In this document: one piece after another, positions 24,597 to 32,132 of the stretch
How the letters are laid out: the number at the start of each line of letters is the position of its first letter
Position numbering within the stretch: the first letter of the stretch is position 1
DNA from: DATBGO01 sp050011895
GTDB lineage: Bacteria > Actinomycetota > Actinomycetes > Streptosporangiales > Streptosporangiaceae
Direction: 5' to 3'
Assembly (NCBI GenBank): GCA_050011895.1
Contig: JBEKIF010000041.1
Location: forward strand, 1 to 38,468
Length of the DNA stretch: 38,468 nucleotides
Notes under the pieces: generated by a model
The model's database searches: none
The model's input: only the letters and a program-made list of their open reading frames with translations
What the model was told of the DNA's origin: nothing
Made by a program: the position numbers and the translations under genes

Positions 24597-24715
24597 CCCA
24601 GAGCCCGGATCCCGTTGCTCCGCCCGTGCGCCGACGCCCGCCCGCCCTGGTACACGACAGCGCGGCGAACAACGAGCCCCCCGGCACCTTGCTGGCAACC
24701 GCCCCCGCCGTGTGA
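24593..24715 (+). CDS. 40-aa open frame coupled to marR, possible stub
   Basis: ATG 24593 overlaps the MarR stop (ATGA) and encodes MTQSPDPVAPPVRRRPPALV, HDSAANNEPPGTLLATAPAV-stop. The overlap suggests that a real gene once followed marR. I do not recognise it. The 265 bases after it (24716-24980) hold nothing assignable. Confidence 0.3.
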   Translation: MTQSPDPVAPPVRRRPPALVHDSAANNEPPGTLLATAPAV

Positions 24716-24980
24716 AGGACCCGCATATGGCCGCTGGGCGAGCGTAAGCTTCCGCGCGCAGACGTTCACCAGCAGACACACCAATCCTGCCGATCACGGC
24801 CTAACCGCACCGCTCGCCACCTCACCTTGCCTGCCTGAAACCGCGCCAGTGCGGGTTGGTGACGCGCAGGCGTGGCGGACCTCGGGAGAACAGGGCATCA
24901 GATGGTTCAGCCAGCGCAAGCGTTTCACTGAAACCAGCGCCGCTCTTGCTCCGCTCCGACGCACACAGTAGGAAAGAACG

Positions 24981-25148
24981 ATGGGGAGACAGGCAGCCGT
25001 CGTGCTTTACGTGCTCGCGCTGGTTGCCGTCGTGGTCGGCGTGGACGTCCTGTTCTTCAGGAACCAGTTCTGGGAGCGGCTGATAGTAAACGTCGGAATT
25101 GTCCTCGTGTTCGCGGCGTTCTATTTCAGGTTCCTGAAGCGTCCATGA
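24981..25148 (+). CDS. 55-aa two-helix membrane protein
   Basis: ATG 24981, preceded by AGGAAAGAACG. Sequence begins MGRQAAVVLYVLALVAVVVG, then VDVLFFRNQFWERL, then IVNVGIVLVFAAFYFRFLKR-P. Two membrane helices are separated by a short charged loop (FRNQFWER), with a positively charged end, giving a hairpin with both ends on the same side. This compact, fully open frame with no shadow character looks like a conserved small actinobacterial membrane protein of unknown function. A weak hairpin (CCGCT-AAAAC-AGCGG, 25184-25198) follows. Confidence 0.65.
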   Translation: MGRQAAVVLYVLALVAVVVGVDVLFFRNQFWERLIVNVGIVLVFAAFYFRFLKRP

Positions 25149-25359
25149 GCGCAGCCGCCGCAGTGCGGCTCACCCAGCGCTGCCGCTAAAACAGCGGGGC
25201 TTCATGGTGTTGATTAGCGGATGGTGGGCCCGGGCTTGAGGTCGTGGTCGAACTCGGCTAGGAGCATCCTGGTGCGGGAGGTGACCAGCGGCAGGAGGTG
25301 TAGCCGTCGTAGCGGGCGTCAGGGGTCGGGCCGCGCATGGCCGCCAGCAGGTCGGTGGC
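25149..25359 (-). other. Probable decayed gene end
   Basis: On the minus strand one frame ends SRTRMLLAEFDHDLKPGPTI-R-stop (about 25220-25280) and another reads LLAAMRGPTPDARYDGYT (about 25300-25345). Both look protein-like and may be two pieces of one frameshifted C-terminus, but the family is unknown to me. Confidence 0.3.
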
Positions 25360-25965
25360 TCAGTCCCGGGCGGCGCGGACCAGTGTGTCCACCGCTTCGC
25401 GGTCGCCACTGACGCCGGAGACAGGGCGGCGGACCCGCTCAGCGCGCAGCACGGTGAGCCCGCTGAGGGAGCGCGTGATCGACTCGGGCGTGTACAGCAC
25501 CTCCGGATCCGGCGGGCCGCCGACGCCCTCGGCCAGGTTGGTCACGTCGTGGCCCACGGCCAGCAGCACGCCTCCGGGCGCCAGCGCCGTCACGGCCCTG
25601 CGCAGCACGCCGTCCAGCTCGGCCGCGCGAAGCTGCAGGTAGGCGACGAGCACCAGCTGGAAAGAACCCGGCTCAGGCTGATAGTCGCGAAGGTCAGCGC
25701 GCACCCAGTCGACGGTAACGCCCCGCGCGCCGGCCAGGCGCCGGCCCTTGTCCAGGCCGACCGCGGAGAAATCTACCGCGGTCACCTGCCAGCCGCGGGC
25801 GGCCAGCCACACCGCGTTGCGTCCCTCGCCGGCACCGGCGTCCAGTGCCCGTCCCGGCGCCAGGTCCCGTAGCTCGTCCACGACGAACCGGTTCGGCTCG
25901 CCCGTCCACACCAGCTCGGCTCCTGCGTAACGGCGATCCCATTCCTGGCTTTCCACCCTGGCCAC
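25360..25965 (-). CDS. Class I SAM-dependent methyltransferase (TehB-like)
   Basis: 201 aa. The start MARVESQEWDRRYAGAELVW and the motif I loop ALDAGAGEGRNAVWLAARGW are those of the TehB/thiopurine-S-methyltransferase-like group; motif II is VTAVDFSAVGLDKGR, and the acidic loop DWVRADLRDYQP and the post-motif LAPGGVLLAVGHD are intact. TehB relatives methylate tellurite, selenium or thiols; others are generic. It is divergent from the rhodanese gene, and the first operator of the sulfur regulon lies 263 bases from its start, so a link with sulfur chemistry is possible but not shown. The 25966-26227 interval has no recognisable gene. Confidence 0.82.
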   Translation of the reverse strand: MARVESQEWDRRYAGAELVWTGEPNRFVVDELRDLAPGRALDAGAGEGRNAVWLAARGWQVTAVDFSAVGLDKGRRLAGARGVTVDWVRADLRDYQPEPGSFQLVLVAYLQLRAAELDGVLRRAVTALAPGGVLLAVGHDVTNLAEGVGGPPDPEVLYTPESITRSLSGLTVLRAERVRRPVSGVSGDREAVDTLVRAARD

Positions 25966-26212
25966 CCCTGCCGATCATTCTCGCAAGACATCCCGCGTCC
26001 CCACGCCGCAAGCGGCTGGCCCAGCCGACCTCATCAGGCCGCCTCCTGGCTCGCACGCAAGCACGGCCGGGGTGCGCAGCTCCAGGATTACCATGCGGCG
26101 CCTGCCCGGGCCGGCGTTCCTTGGCCTGCGTTGGTGAGCTTCCCGGGGCCCGCCTGGCGGACACGACGAAACAGGGCGGTGCGGTGAGCCTGCGCGCCCC
26201 TCTCGCTCGCGG

Positions 26213-26243
26213 CTATAGTCTACATTGATACCCATGGGGGTAT
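26213..26243 (+). promoter_or_regulatory. Operator 1 of the CstR-like regulon with possible -10 box
   Basis: ATACCCATGGGGGTAT at 26228-26243 fits ATACCC-N4-GGGTAT exactly. TATAGT at about 26214-26219 could be a plus-strand -10 element, which would put the transcription start next to the dyad and make repression by blocking simple. It precedes the rhodanese gene by about 80 bases. Confidence 0.7.
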
Positions 26244-26324
26244 ATAGGTGATCATGGTATGCGAGGTGGACGTGCGGGCATTCACCACGGTCTCCTACAC
26301 CGGCGAAGCGGGCGCGAGGCCAGC

Positions 26325-26687
26325 ATGAGCGGATGGCTGGGCCGCCTGTTCCCGCGCCGGCCTAAGGCCAGCGCGAAGCAGGCCAGGCAGATGCAGGAGC
26401 AGGGCGCCATCTTGCTGGATGTGCGGGAAGCCCCAGGGTGGCGGGCCGGGCATGCTCCCGGTGCCCGGCACATCCCGCTGAGCCGGCTTCCCGCTCGGAT
26501 AAGGGACCTGCCGCCGCAGCGCACGGTGATAACTGTGTGCCGGTCAGGCCACCGGTCCGCGGGGGCAGCCGCGCTCCTGGCCCGCCAGCGCCGCGACGTG
26601 GTCAACCTGTCGGGCGGGATGCATGCCTGGGCGCGGGCCGGGCTGCCAGTTGTGGCTTCCGGGGGCCGCCCCGGCCGGGTCCTGTGA
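26325..26687 (+). CDS. Single-domain rhodanese (thiosulfate/persulfide sulfurtransferase)
   Basis: 120 aa from ATG 26325; an in-frame ATG at 26259 would add 22 unlikely residues. One rhodanese domain: GAILLDVREAPGWRAGHAPG, ARHIPLSRL, then the active loop VCRSGHRSAG with Cys72 (CxxGxRS type), and the closing VVNLSGGMHAWARAGLPV. The catalytic Cys carries a persulfide, and such short rhodaneses pass sulfane sulfur between thiols, sulfite or cyanide. It lies behind operator 1, and the sulfite-exporter-type gene begins 4 bases after its stop, so sulfane sulfur transfer and sulfite disposal are probably co-expressed. Confidence 0.88.
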   Translation: MSGWLGRLFPRRPKASAKQARQMQEQGAILLDVREAPGWRAGHAPGARHIPLSRLPARIRDLPPQRTVITVCRSGHRSAGAAALLARQRRDVVNLSGGMHAWARAGLPVVASGGRPGRVL

Positions 26688-26691
26688 GCTG

Positions 26692-27469
26692 GTGGCCCTG
26701 GTCGCCATCGCGTGCGGGATGCTGATCGGGGTCAGCCTCGGCGCGCTCGGCGGGGGCGGCTCCATCCTGACGGTCCCGGCTCTGGTCTACCTGCTCGGCC
26801 AGTCCGCGCATCAGGCCACCACGGCCTCGCTTCTGGTGGTAGGCATCGCCGCTGTTGTCGGCGCGATTGCGCATGGCCGCGCCGGGCGGGTCCGGCTGAA
26901 GGCGGGCGCGATCTTCGGCGGGCTGGGTGTCGCGGGTTCTTATGCCGGGTCACGGGCGAGCGCGGCTGTCCCCGGCGATGTGCTGCAGGCCGGGTTCGGC
27001 GTGCTGATGCTGGTGGTGGCGGCCGTCATGATCGCGCGCCGCCGCGAGCAGGGCTTATGCCTTCCCGGCACCCCCCGGAGGGCCGGGCTACGGCACGCCA
27101 TGGTGGTTGCGGCCGCGGCCACTGGGGTCGGGCTGATCACCGGGTTCTTCGGGGTTGGCGGCGGGTTTGTCGTGGTCCCCGCGCTGGTACTGGTCCTTGG
27201 CTTCGATATGCCGACCGCGGCGGGAACCTACCTGGTTGTGATCGCGGTGGAATAGCGTCACCGCGCTTGCGGTGCGGGCCGGTCATGGCAGCCTCGCACT
27301 GGACTGGCGGCTCATCGGGGTGTTCGCCGGGGCCGCTGTGACCGGCGCCCTGGCTGGCCGCGGCGTCGCGGGCCGGGTCAGCCCGCGGCGGCTGAGCGCG
27401 GCGTTCACCGTGCTGATCATCATCGTGGCCGGGTACACGCTCGCCCGCAGCCTCCCTCGCCTGGCGTGA
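26692..27469 (+). pseudogene. TauE/SafE sulfite exporter with 1-nt insertion
   Basis: GTG 26692, 4 bases after the rhodanese stop. First half: MLIGVSLGALGGGGSILTVP repeat, several helices, then second repeat GLITGFFGVGGGFVVVPALV, the twofold signature of the TauE/SafE (DUF81) family that exports sulfite, sulfonates or sulfoacetate. At 27250 the expected codons GTG AAT AGC GTC (V-N-S-V) read GTGGAATAG: one extra G creates a stop (27253-27255). The rest, VRAGHGSLALDWRLIGVFAG, AAVTGALAGRGVAGRVSPRR and a last helix, continues in the next frame to 27469. Without the extra G the protein is about 258 aa, normal length. It could be a true lesion or a sequencing error. Confidence 0.8.
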
Positions 27470-27640
27470 CTGCCCCGCAACGTCGAAGTGCAGGCCGCGG
27501 CGGGCCAGGCACGATCGAAGAACGAGGCCCGCTGGCCATGATCGCGGTGGGAGGGCGTGCCCGCCGCTTCGGCCTGTCGCTGGCGGGGCCGCGAGCGGGT
27601 TTCCGGGACGCTGCGGGAATGCCGGGCCCCGTGGCAGGGT

Positions 27641-27656
27641 TTACCCCCCAGGGTAT
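27641..27656 (+). promoter_or_regulatory. Operator 2 of the CstR-like regulon
   Basis: TTACCCCCCAGGGTAT, one mismatch to ATACCC-N4-GGGTAT. It lies 33 bases before the thioredoxin start. Confidence 0.65.
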
Positions 27657-27689
27657 CTTGAGGATTGCCGTGAGATAGAGGAGGCTTCC

Positions 27690-28073
27690 ATGGCGACAGT
27701 CGAGCTGACGTCAGCGAACTTTGACGCCGTCACCCAGGGCCAGGGCCTGGTGCTCGTGGACTTCTGGGCGGCGTGGTGCGGGCCCTGCCGCAGCTTCGGC
27801 CCGGTGTTCGAGCGGGCGTCGGCCAAGAACGCGGACGCCGTGTTCGGCAAGGTCGACACCGAGGCCCAGCCAGAGCTGGCCGGGGCGCTGGGCATCTCCT
27901 CGATCCCGACGCTGATGGTGATCAGGGACAGCGTCGTCTTGTACGCACAGCCAGGCGCGCTGCCGGAGGCCCCGCTGGAGCAGCTGATCGCCAGGGCCCG
28001 CGAACTCGACATGGACGAGGTCCGGGCGACCATCGCTGAACGGGCGGGATCCGCCCAGACCGCCGGGGCGTGA
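27690..28073 (+). CDS. Thioredoxin
   Basis: 127 aa, ATG 27690 with GAGGAGG 8 bases upstream. Classic thioredoxin fold: VLVDFWAAWCGPCRSFGPVF with the active-site Cys30-Cys33 (WCGPC), the KVDTEAQPELA strand, and the cis-proline loop ISSIPTLMVI. A C-terminal tail of about 20 residues (ATIAERAGSAQTAGA) is extra. It reduces disulfides and persulfides, releasing H2S from persulfidated proteins. The upstream operator puts it under the same switch as the rhodanese, so it probably serves persulfide turnover in particular. The next 205 bases (28074-28278) are empty. Confidence 0.93.
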   Translation: MATVELTSANFDAVTQGQGLVLVDFWAAWCGPCRSFGPVFERASAKNADAVFGKVDTEAQPELAGALGISSIPTLMVIRDSVVLYAQPGALPEAPLEQLIARARELDMDEVRATIAERAGSAQTAGA

Positions 28074-28278
28074 CACAGCCAGAGCCTGGCCGGCATCCGG
28101 AATGTTGTGACGGACAGGAGGGCCTGGTGCCGGCACCGGACGGAGCCCGGTTGCAGATGTAGGCGGCTGCGCATCGGCGCGGCGGTCGAGTCCGCCGTGG
28201 CGGATGCAGCGCCAGGTCAGGGGCCCGTAACCGGCCAGGGGCGCAGCGCGCTATAGCCGAACGGTATGGACGGGCAGG

Positions 28279-30057
28279 TCACCGCGGTGGATTTCTCTCG
28301 CTGTCGGTCAGGCAGGCCGGGGGCAGGTGGAACCAGCGCAGCGCCTCGAAGTCGCCGGGCAGGCCGGTCGGGCCGTCGTCGGTCTGCTCAGGCCGGCTGG
28401 CCAGCAGGCTGCGCGCCTGGCGAAGGTAGCCGGCGAGGGCGTCTTCGCTGGCGTTAGCCCGCCGGGCGGGACATGTCAGGGTGCCGTCTGGGGCGTAGCG
28501 CAGGTCGGCGAGGCGCAGCGGCGGCCGCGGGATGCCGCCCCGGTGGCGCCATAGCCCGGTGCGCGGGTCGAATCGGTAGTCGGCTAGCAGGCGGTGGCCG
28601 TTTATGGCTATTTCGTTTATCGCGTCGATGAGGTAGTCAGCGACCGTGTCGGAGATGAAGTAGTTGAAGTTGATCCTGGTCCAGCCGGGCTTGATGCCCT
28701 CACAGCCCAGGCTGATCTCCTCGCGGAAGGCGTGCGAACGAGCGTCTCCGATGGCGAGCAGCCGGTGGCCATAGGGGCCCGCGCACGAGCAGCCGCCCCG
28801 GGCCTGGATCCCGAACAGGTCGTTGAGCACCGCGACGACATAGTTGTGGTGCAGGTAACGGCCGCCGTGGCTGATCCGCAGCGAGACGATGGACAGCCGT
28901 CTCGCGTCCGGGCTGCCTAGGATCTCGATGTGCGGATTACCGGACCAGCGCGCGACGGCGCGTTTCCAGAGCCGTTCCTCGCTGGCCTGGATCACCTTGG
29001 TGCCGACCGCGTCTTTGAGCGCGAACACCAGCCCGGCCCGGATCGACTCGACGATGGCCGGGGTCCCGCCCTCCTCCCGGGCGACCGGGTCGTCGAGGTA
29101 GCGGTGCCCGATCGGGTCGACGAAGGCGACGGTTCCGCCGCCTGGGACGGTGGGTATCTGGTTGCGCACCAGGTCCCGGCGGACGATCAGGACGCCGGGG
29201 GTCTGCGGGCCGCCGATGAACTTGTGCGGCGACAAGAAGATGGCGTCCTTGTGGTCGTCAGCGCCGGGCGCTGACTCGCGGGCCCGGATCGTTACGTAGG
29301 GGGCGGCGGCGGCGTAGTCCCAGAACGACAGCGCGCCGTGGGCGTGCAGCAGGGCGGCGATGGCGTCGGTGTCGGACAGGATCCCGGTCACGTTGGACGC
29401 GGCGGAGAAGCTGCCGATGCGCAGCGGCCGCTGCGCATACCGGTCAAGCTGGGACGACAGGTCGGCCAGGTCGATGTGCCCGTCGGCGTCAGTGCCGATG
29501 ACCACGACCTCGGCGATGGTTTCCCGCCACGGCAGCTCGTTGGAGTGGTGCTCGTAGGGTCCGACAAACACGACCGGCCGCTGGGCAGGCGGGATCTGGC
29601 CGGGCAGCCGGTAGCGCTGCGCTGGCCCCTCGGGCAGCCGGAGCTCCAGGATGCCGACCAGCTTGTTGACGGCCGCGGTGGCCCCGGAGCCGCAGAAGAT
29701 CACCAGGTGATCGTCGGCGCCGCCAACCGCGTCGTGAATGATCTGGCGGGCGTCCTCCCGGAGCCGGCTGGTGGCCAGGCCGGTGCCGGAACTCTCGGTG
29801 TGGGTGTTGGCGTACCGCGGCAGCACGTACTCGCGGATCGCATCTTCGATGAAGTCCAGCGACCGGCCCGACGCGGTGTAGTCGGCGTAGGTGATGCGCC
29901 GCGGCCCGTACGGGCCATCCAGCACCTCGCCCTCGCCGATGACGCCGTCCCGGATCCGCTCCAGCAGGAGCGTACCCGGCCGTGCCGCACGGGCGTGCGC
30001 CGTGACGGTTGTGACCGGCGCGGCCGCAGTCAGCTTTCCGGCCCGGCAACCGCTCAT
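28279..30057 (-). CDS. Cysteine-desulfurase-like class V aminotransferase, about 592 aa
   Basis: ATG 30057 overlaps the OsmC stop (ATGA), which decides the start. PLP-fold: TYADYTASGRSLDFIEDAIR N-terminal arm, FCGSGATAAVNKLVGIL PLP-phosphate loop, YEHHSNELPWRE, the cofactor Asp247 (FWDYAAAAPY) and Lys279 (LSPHKFIGGPQTPGV). The substrate-cysteine loop region reads IQARGGCSCAGPYGHRLL (Cys423, Cys425), where NifS/SufS enzymes carry the mobile nucleophilic Cys. Residues about 500-592 form an extra C-terminal part (RFDPRTGLWRHRGG onward) not found in NifS/SufS. I infer a cysteine desulfurase or related lyase that makes or consumes persulfide. It is coupled to OsmC behind operators 3 and 4. This long class V family is, to my knowledge, not characterised. 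Confidence 0.82.
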   Translation of the reverse strand: MSGCRAGKLTAAAPVTTVTAHARAARPGTLLLERIRDGVIGEGEVLDGPYGPRRITYADYTASGRSLDFIEDAIREYVLPRYANTHTESSGTGLATSRLREDARQIIHDAVGGADDHLVIFCGSGATAAVNKLVGILELRLPEGPAQRYRLPGQIPPAQRPVVFVGPYEHHSNELPWRETIAEVVVIGTDADGHIDLADLSSQLDRYAQRPLRIGSFSAASNVTGILSDTDAIAALLHAHGALSFWDYAAAAPYVTIRARESAPGADDHKDAIFLSPHKFIGGPQTPGVLIVRRDLVRNQIPTVPGGGTVAFVDPIGHRYLDDPVAREEGGTPAIVESIRAGLVFALKDAVGTKVIQASEERLWKRAVARWSGNPHIEILGSPDARRLSIVSLRISHGGRYLHHNYVVAVLNDLFGIQARGGCSCAGPYGHRLLAIGDARSHAFREEISLGCEGIKPGWTRINFNYFISDTVADYLIDAINEIAINGHRLLADYRFDPRTGLWRHRGGIPRPPLRLADLRYAPDGTLTCPARRANASEDALAGYLRQARSLLASRPEQTDDGPTGLPGDFEALRWFHLPPACLTDSERNPPR

Positions 30058-30494
30058 GTCAGGTCGATGGCGACCGCCGGCGGCCTGGCCAGGCTGTTGT
30101 GAACGGTGCAGTGCGAGACCACCGCGCGCAGCGCCGGCCACCGCGCGGCCGGCAGGCCGGCCGGGACCTGGACGGCCAGGCGGATGCCGCTCACTCTGGC
30201 CGGGCGGTCAGTGGCCATGTCGAAGCTGGCCGATACGGCCAGCCCGTCGCGGCTGTAGCCATGGCGCGTGAGATAGCCGCCTGCGTAGAAAGCCGCGCAG
30301 GTGGCCAGCGAGGCCACGAAGAGTTCCGTGGGGGTCGGCGCGGCATCCTGCCCGCCGGCCTCGGCTGGCTGGTCCACCAGCACCTGGTGGCCGCGCACCG
30401 CCACCTCGTAGGCCTCCCCGGCCACGAACCGGACGTCCATCTGCTGGGTGTTCCCTGTGCTGGGCAGCAACGCCGTCGTCTGCACCTGGTCCAT
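30054..30494 (-). CDS. OsmC/Ohr-family thiol peroxidase
   Basis: 146 aa from ATG 30494 (GGGAG 8 bases upstream); longer in-frame starts up to 30647 would run across two operators and are rejected. OsmC fold: AYEVAVRGHQVLVDQPAEAG, TPTELFVASLATCAAFYAGG with peroxidatic Cys66, then RAVVSHCTVHNSLARPP with resolving Cys129. OsmC proteins reduce organic hydroperoxides, and some relatives act on persulfides. It is the first gene of a two-gene operon with the PLP enzyme, with operator 3 lying 44 bases upstream of its start. Confidence 0.88.
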   Translation of the reverse strand: MDQVQTTALLPSTGNTQQMDVRFVAGEAYEVAVRGHQVLVDQPAEAGGQDAAPTPTELFVASLATCAAFYAGGYLTRHGYSRDGLAVSASFDMATDRPARVSGIRLAVQVPAGLPAARWPALRAVVSHCTVHNSLARPPAVAIDLT

Positions 30495-30537
30495 GTCAAC
30501 GCTCCCTGCTGGGCTCGGTACCGCTTTCCTCATTTCA

Positions 30538-30553
30538 ATACCCGCCGGGGTAC
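30538..30553 (-). promoter_or_regulatory. Operator 3 of the CstR-like regulon
   Basis: ATACCCGCCGGGGTAC, one mismatch to ATACCC-N4-GGGTAT. It sits 44 bases upstream of the OsmC ATG, at promoter position. Confidence 0.65.
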
Positions 30554-30654
30554 CAGCGGCAGGTGCGACGGTCATGCCCGCCAGGGCCTTTGGTCCTGGC
30601 GGCCCGCGCCCGGCGGTCGGCGCGTCGCGTGTCGGCTCGGCCGACATTACCAGT

Positions 30655-30670
30655 ATACCCTAGGGGGTAT
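30655..30670. promoter_or_regulatory. Operator 4 of the CstR-like regulon
   Basis: ATACCCTAGGGGGTAT, a perfect match to ATACCC-N4-GGGTAT. It is 117 bases from operator 3 centre to centre. It may be a second site for the osmC promoter or serve a plus-strand transcript; no gene starts directly beside it. Confidence 0.65.
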
Positions 30671-30796
30671 GTGGAGCCACGTCGGCCCCGCCTTGCGGTC
30701 TCCTCGCGGGACATCCCGCGGGATCGTGCGGGGCCGTCAGTGAGCCACCGTGCCGCCGGGAACGCCCCGGGTCCTCCGCCTGTTACCGTGGACCAG

Positions 30797-30812
30797 ATAC
30801 CCATGGGGGTAT
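30797..30812 (+). promoter_or_regulatory. Operator 5 of the CstR-like regulon
   Basis: ATACCCATGGGGGTAT, identical to operator 1. It ends 14 bases before the DUF2892 start codon and directly abuts its ribosome site (CGAGGAGG), so bound repressor would cover the transcription start. Confidence 0.7.
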
Positions 30813-30826
30813 ATTCGAGGAGGCGC

Positions 30827-31032
30827 ATGATGAGAATGGTCCAGCTCATGAACTCAGTCGCCGGGCGAACGGGCGAGCGCTGGCCGGCCTGGTGCTGATC
30901 GCGGCGGGAGTAGCCACTGGCGGCGCCGGCGGCGCGGTTCTGGCGGTAGCCGGCCTGGTCCCGCTAGCGGCCGGAGCCTTCGGCCGCTGCCTCGCCGCGC
31001 CGCTGTTCCGGGCGCCCGTGCGGGCCCGGTGA
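30827..31032 (+). pseudogene. DUF2892 (YgaP-type) membrane protein, frameshifted
   Basis: ATG 30827 after CGAGGAGGCGC. Codons give MMRMVQLMNSVAGR and then, in the original frame, a stop after TGERWPAWC. In the -1 frame the sequence continues as RANGRALAGLVLIAAGVATG, GAGGAVLAVAGLVPLAAGAF, GRCLAAPLF...-stop at 31032. This is the DUF2892 layout: N-terminal N-x-x-x-G-R, two helices, and the conserved G-x-C after the second helix. One base is missing near 30861-30872. In other bacteria DUF2892 is fused to or encoded beside rhodanese (YgaP), which fits this regulon. Repaired length is about 68 aa. Confidence 0.65.
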
Positions 31033-31099
31033 CGGGCGGCGCCAGGTGGCCGGTCAGCATCCGGGCCGGGGCGGACGCCCGGGCACCAGGAGCGGCGAC

Positions 31100-31218
31100 A
31101 CTCTCTCCAGCCGGAGCGCCTGCTCCCCGGCTGGCGGTCGGCGCTGGTGGTCGTCGCGCATCCCGGCGACGAGACCTTCGGGCTCGTTGCGCTAACAGCT
31201 CTCTTGAGCTGCACATAG
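31100..31218 (+). pseudogene. PIG-L/LmbE deacetylase N-terminal fragment
   Basis: A plus-strand frame reads PERLLPGWRSALVVVAHPGD, ETFGLVALTALLSCT-stop. ALVVVAHPxDETFGLGA is the N-terminal zinc-binding strand-loop (AHPDDE) of PIG-L deacetylases, here with the first Asp changed to Gly (HPGDE). Everything after the first 25 residues is lost. Family members include MshB and Mca of mycothiol metabolism, but this fragment cannot be assigned to them. Confidence 0.5.
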
Positions 31219-31252
31219 GACGCTCCCAGTCGGCGGAGATGATGCGCCAAGT

Positions 31253-31268
31253 ATACCCACAGGGGTAT
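31253..31268. promoter_or_regulatory. Operator 6 of the CstR-like regulon (orphan)
   Basis: ATACCCACAGGGGTAT, a perfect match to ATACCC-N4-GGGTAT. No intact gene starts next to it on either strand; the TetR gene ends 20 bases downstream and a PIG-L stub lies upstream. Its target has probably been lost. Confidence 0.6.
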
Positions 31269-31287
31269 TGATTGAGGTGGTGAGCGG

Positions 31288-31935
31288 TCAGGGCGAGGAT
31301 TCAGTCTTGCCACGGACGAGGCCGGCCAGCAGGCTTGCCGCGGCCGCCTGGAAGCGCCCGGTATCACCGTAGGGCGCGGCGACGAGCACGGCCCCTTCGA
31401 TGCCGCCGGTGATCATCTGCGCCACCTGCCGCACAGATCCGGCCAGCTGCAGGCTGCCCTCCTCCTGGCCCCGTTCCAGGACGTCTCGCAGCCAGGCCTC
31501 GCTCTGGTCGAAGAACCGGATCACGGCGGGCTGCATGGACTGCGGGAGCGTCTGGTACTCCGCTGCCAGCACGCCGCAAACGCACATCCGCCGCTCGAGC
31601 AGCACCGCGAGATGCAGCCCGGCGAAACCGTCGATCCTGGCGGGCGCCAGCGTGAACCTGGCACTGATGCCGGCCAGATCCTGCGCGAAGCGCGCCGCGT
31701 AACGCGCGATGAGCGCCTCCCCAAGCTCCGCCTTGCCCGCGAAATGGTAGTGCACCGCGGCTGTGGAGATGCCCAGCTCCCTGGCGACGTCCGTGTAGCT
31801 GAACGCATTGAACCCGCGGACCTGGACCAGCAATTCGGCCACATCGAGGATATGCGTGGCGGTGCCAGGTTCGTCTTGCTCATGCGCAGCCAAACGCGGT
31901 GTGACCTCCCCGGGCCCGCTGGGATCTCCCAGCAA
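31288..31935 (-). CDS. TetR/AcrR-family transcriptional regulator
   Basis: 215 aa, TTG 31935 directly after an in-frame stop, so it is the first possible start. DNA-binding part: ILDVAELLVQVRGFNAFSYT, DVARELGISTAAVHYHFAGK, AELGEALIARYAARFAQDL. The ligand domain has a CVCG-type pair (RRMCVCGVLAAEYQTLP), typical of a TetR group with C-terminal domain TetR_C. It is encoded against the flanking regulon genes and has its own dyad upstream. No CstR-type operator is placed for it. Its target may be itself or a lost gene. Confidence 0.85.
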   Translation of the reverse strand: MLGDPSGPGEVTPRLAAHEQDEPGTATHILDVAELLVQVRGFNAFSYTDVARELGISTAAVHYHFAGKAELGEALIARYAARFAQDLAGISARFTLAPARIDGFAGLHLAVLLERRMCVCGVLAAEYQTLPQSMQPAVIRFFDQSEAWLRDVLERGQEEGSLQLAGSVRQVAQMITGGIEGAVLVAAPYGDTGRFQAAAASLLAGLVRGKTESSP

Positions 31936-31949
31936 TCACTAGGCACCAA

Positions 31950-31967
31950 ACTGACCTATTGGTAAGT
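31950..31967. promoter_or_regulatory. TetR-type operator dyad
   Basis: ACTGACCTATTGGTAAGT is an imperfect 18-bp dyad with ACC/GGT half-sites, 15 bases upstream of the TetR start. This is the usual place and type for autoregulation. Confidence 0.55.
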
Positions 31968-32086
31968 AAGCATAGATCATCGCGACGGCAGGCCGCGCGA
32001 CATCAGCTGCCGCGCACTTATCGGGCCCACAGTCGGCAGGGTGGCGTGAGCCGGGTAGCGCAGCGGATCACCAGTCGGCCGGACCG

Positions 32087-32102
32087 ATACCCTGCAGGGT
32101 AT
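32087..32102 (+). promoter_or_regulatory. Operator 7 of the CstR-like regulon
   Basis: ATACCCTGCAGGGTAT, a perfect 16-bp palindrome. It lies 31 bases before the repressor gene, as expected for autoregulation. Confidence 0.75.
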
Positions 32103-32132
32103 ACTGAGGGACAGCCCCGAAGGAGGCACCCC

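Noticed and set aside
30533..30647. N-terminal extension of OsmC to residue 197
   Set aside because: The extension would cross operator 3 and lacks OsmC similarity; ATG 30494 has the ribosome site.
26228..32102. Operators read as copper-responsive CsoR boxes
   Set aside because: The target genes are sulfur-transfer genes, no copper ATPase or chaperone is present, and the repressor lacks the ligand His.
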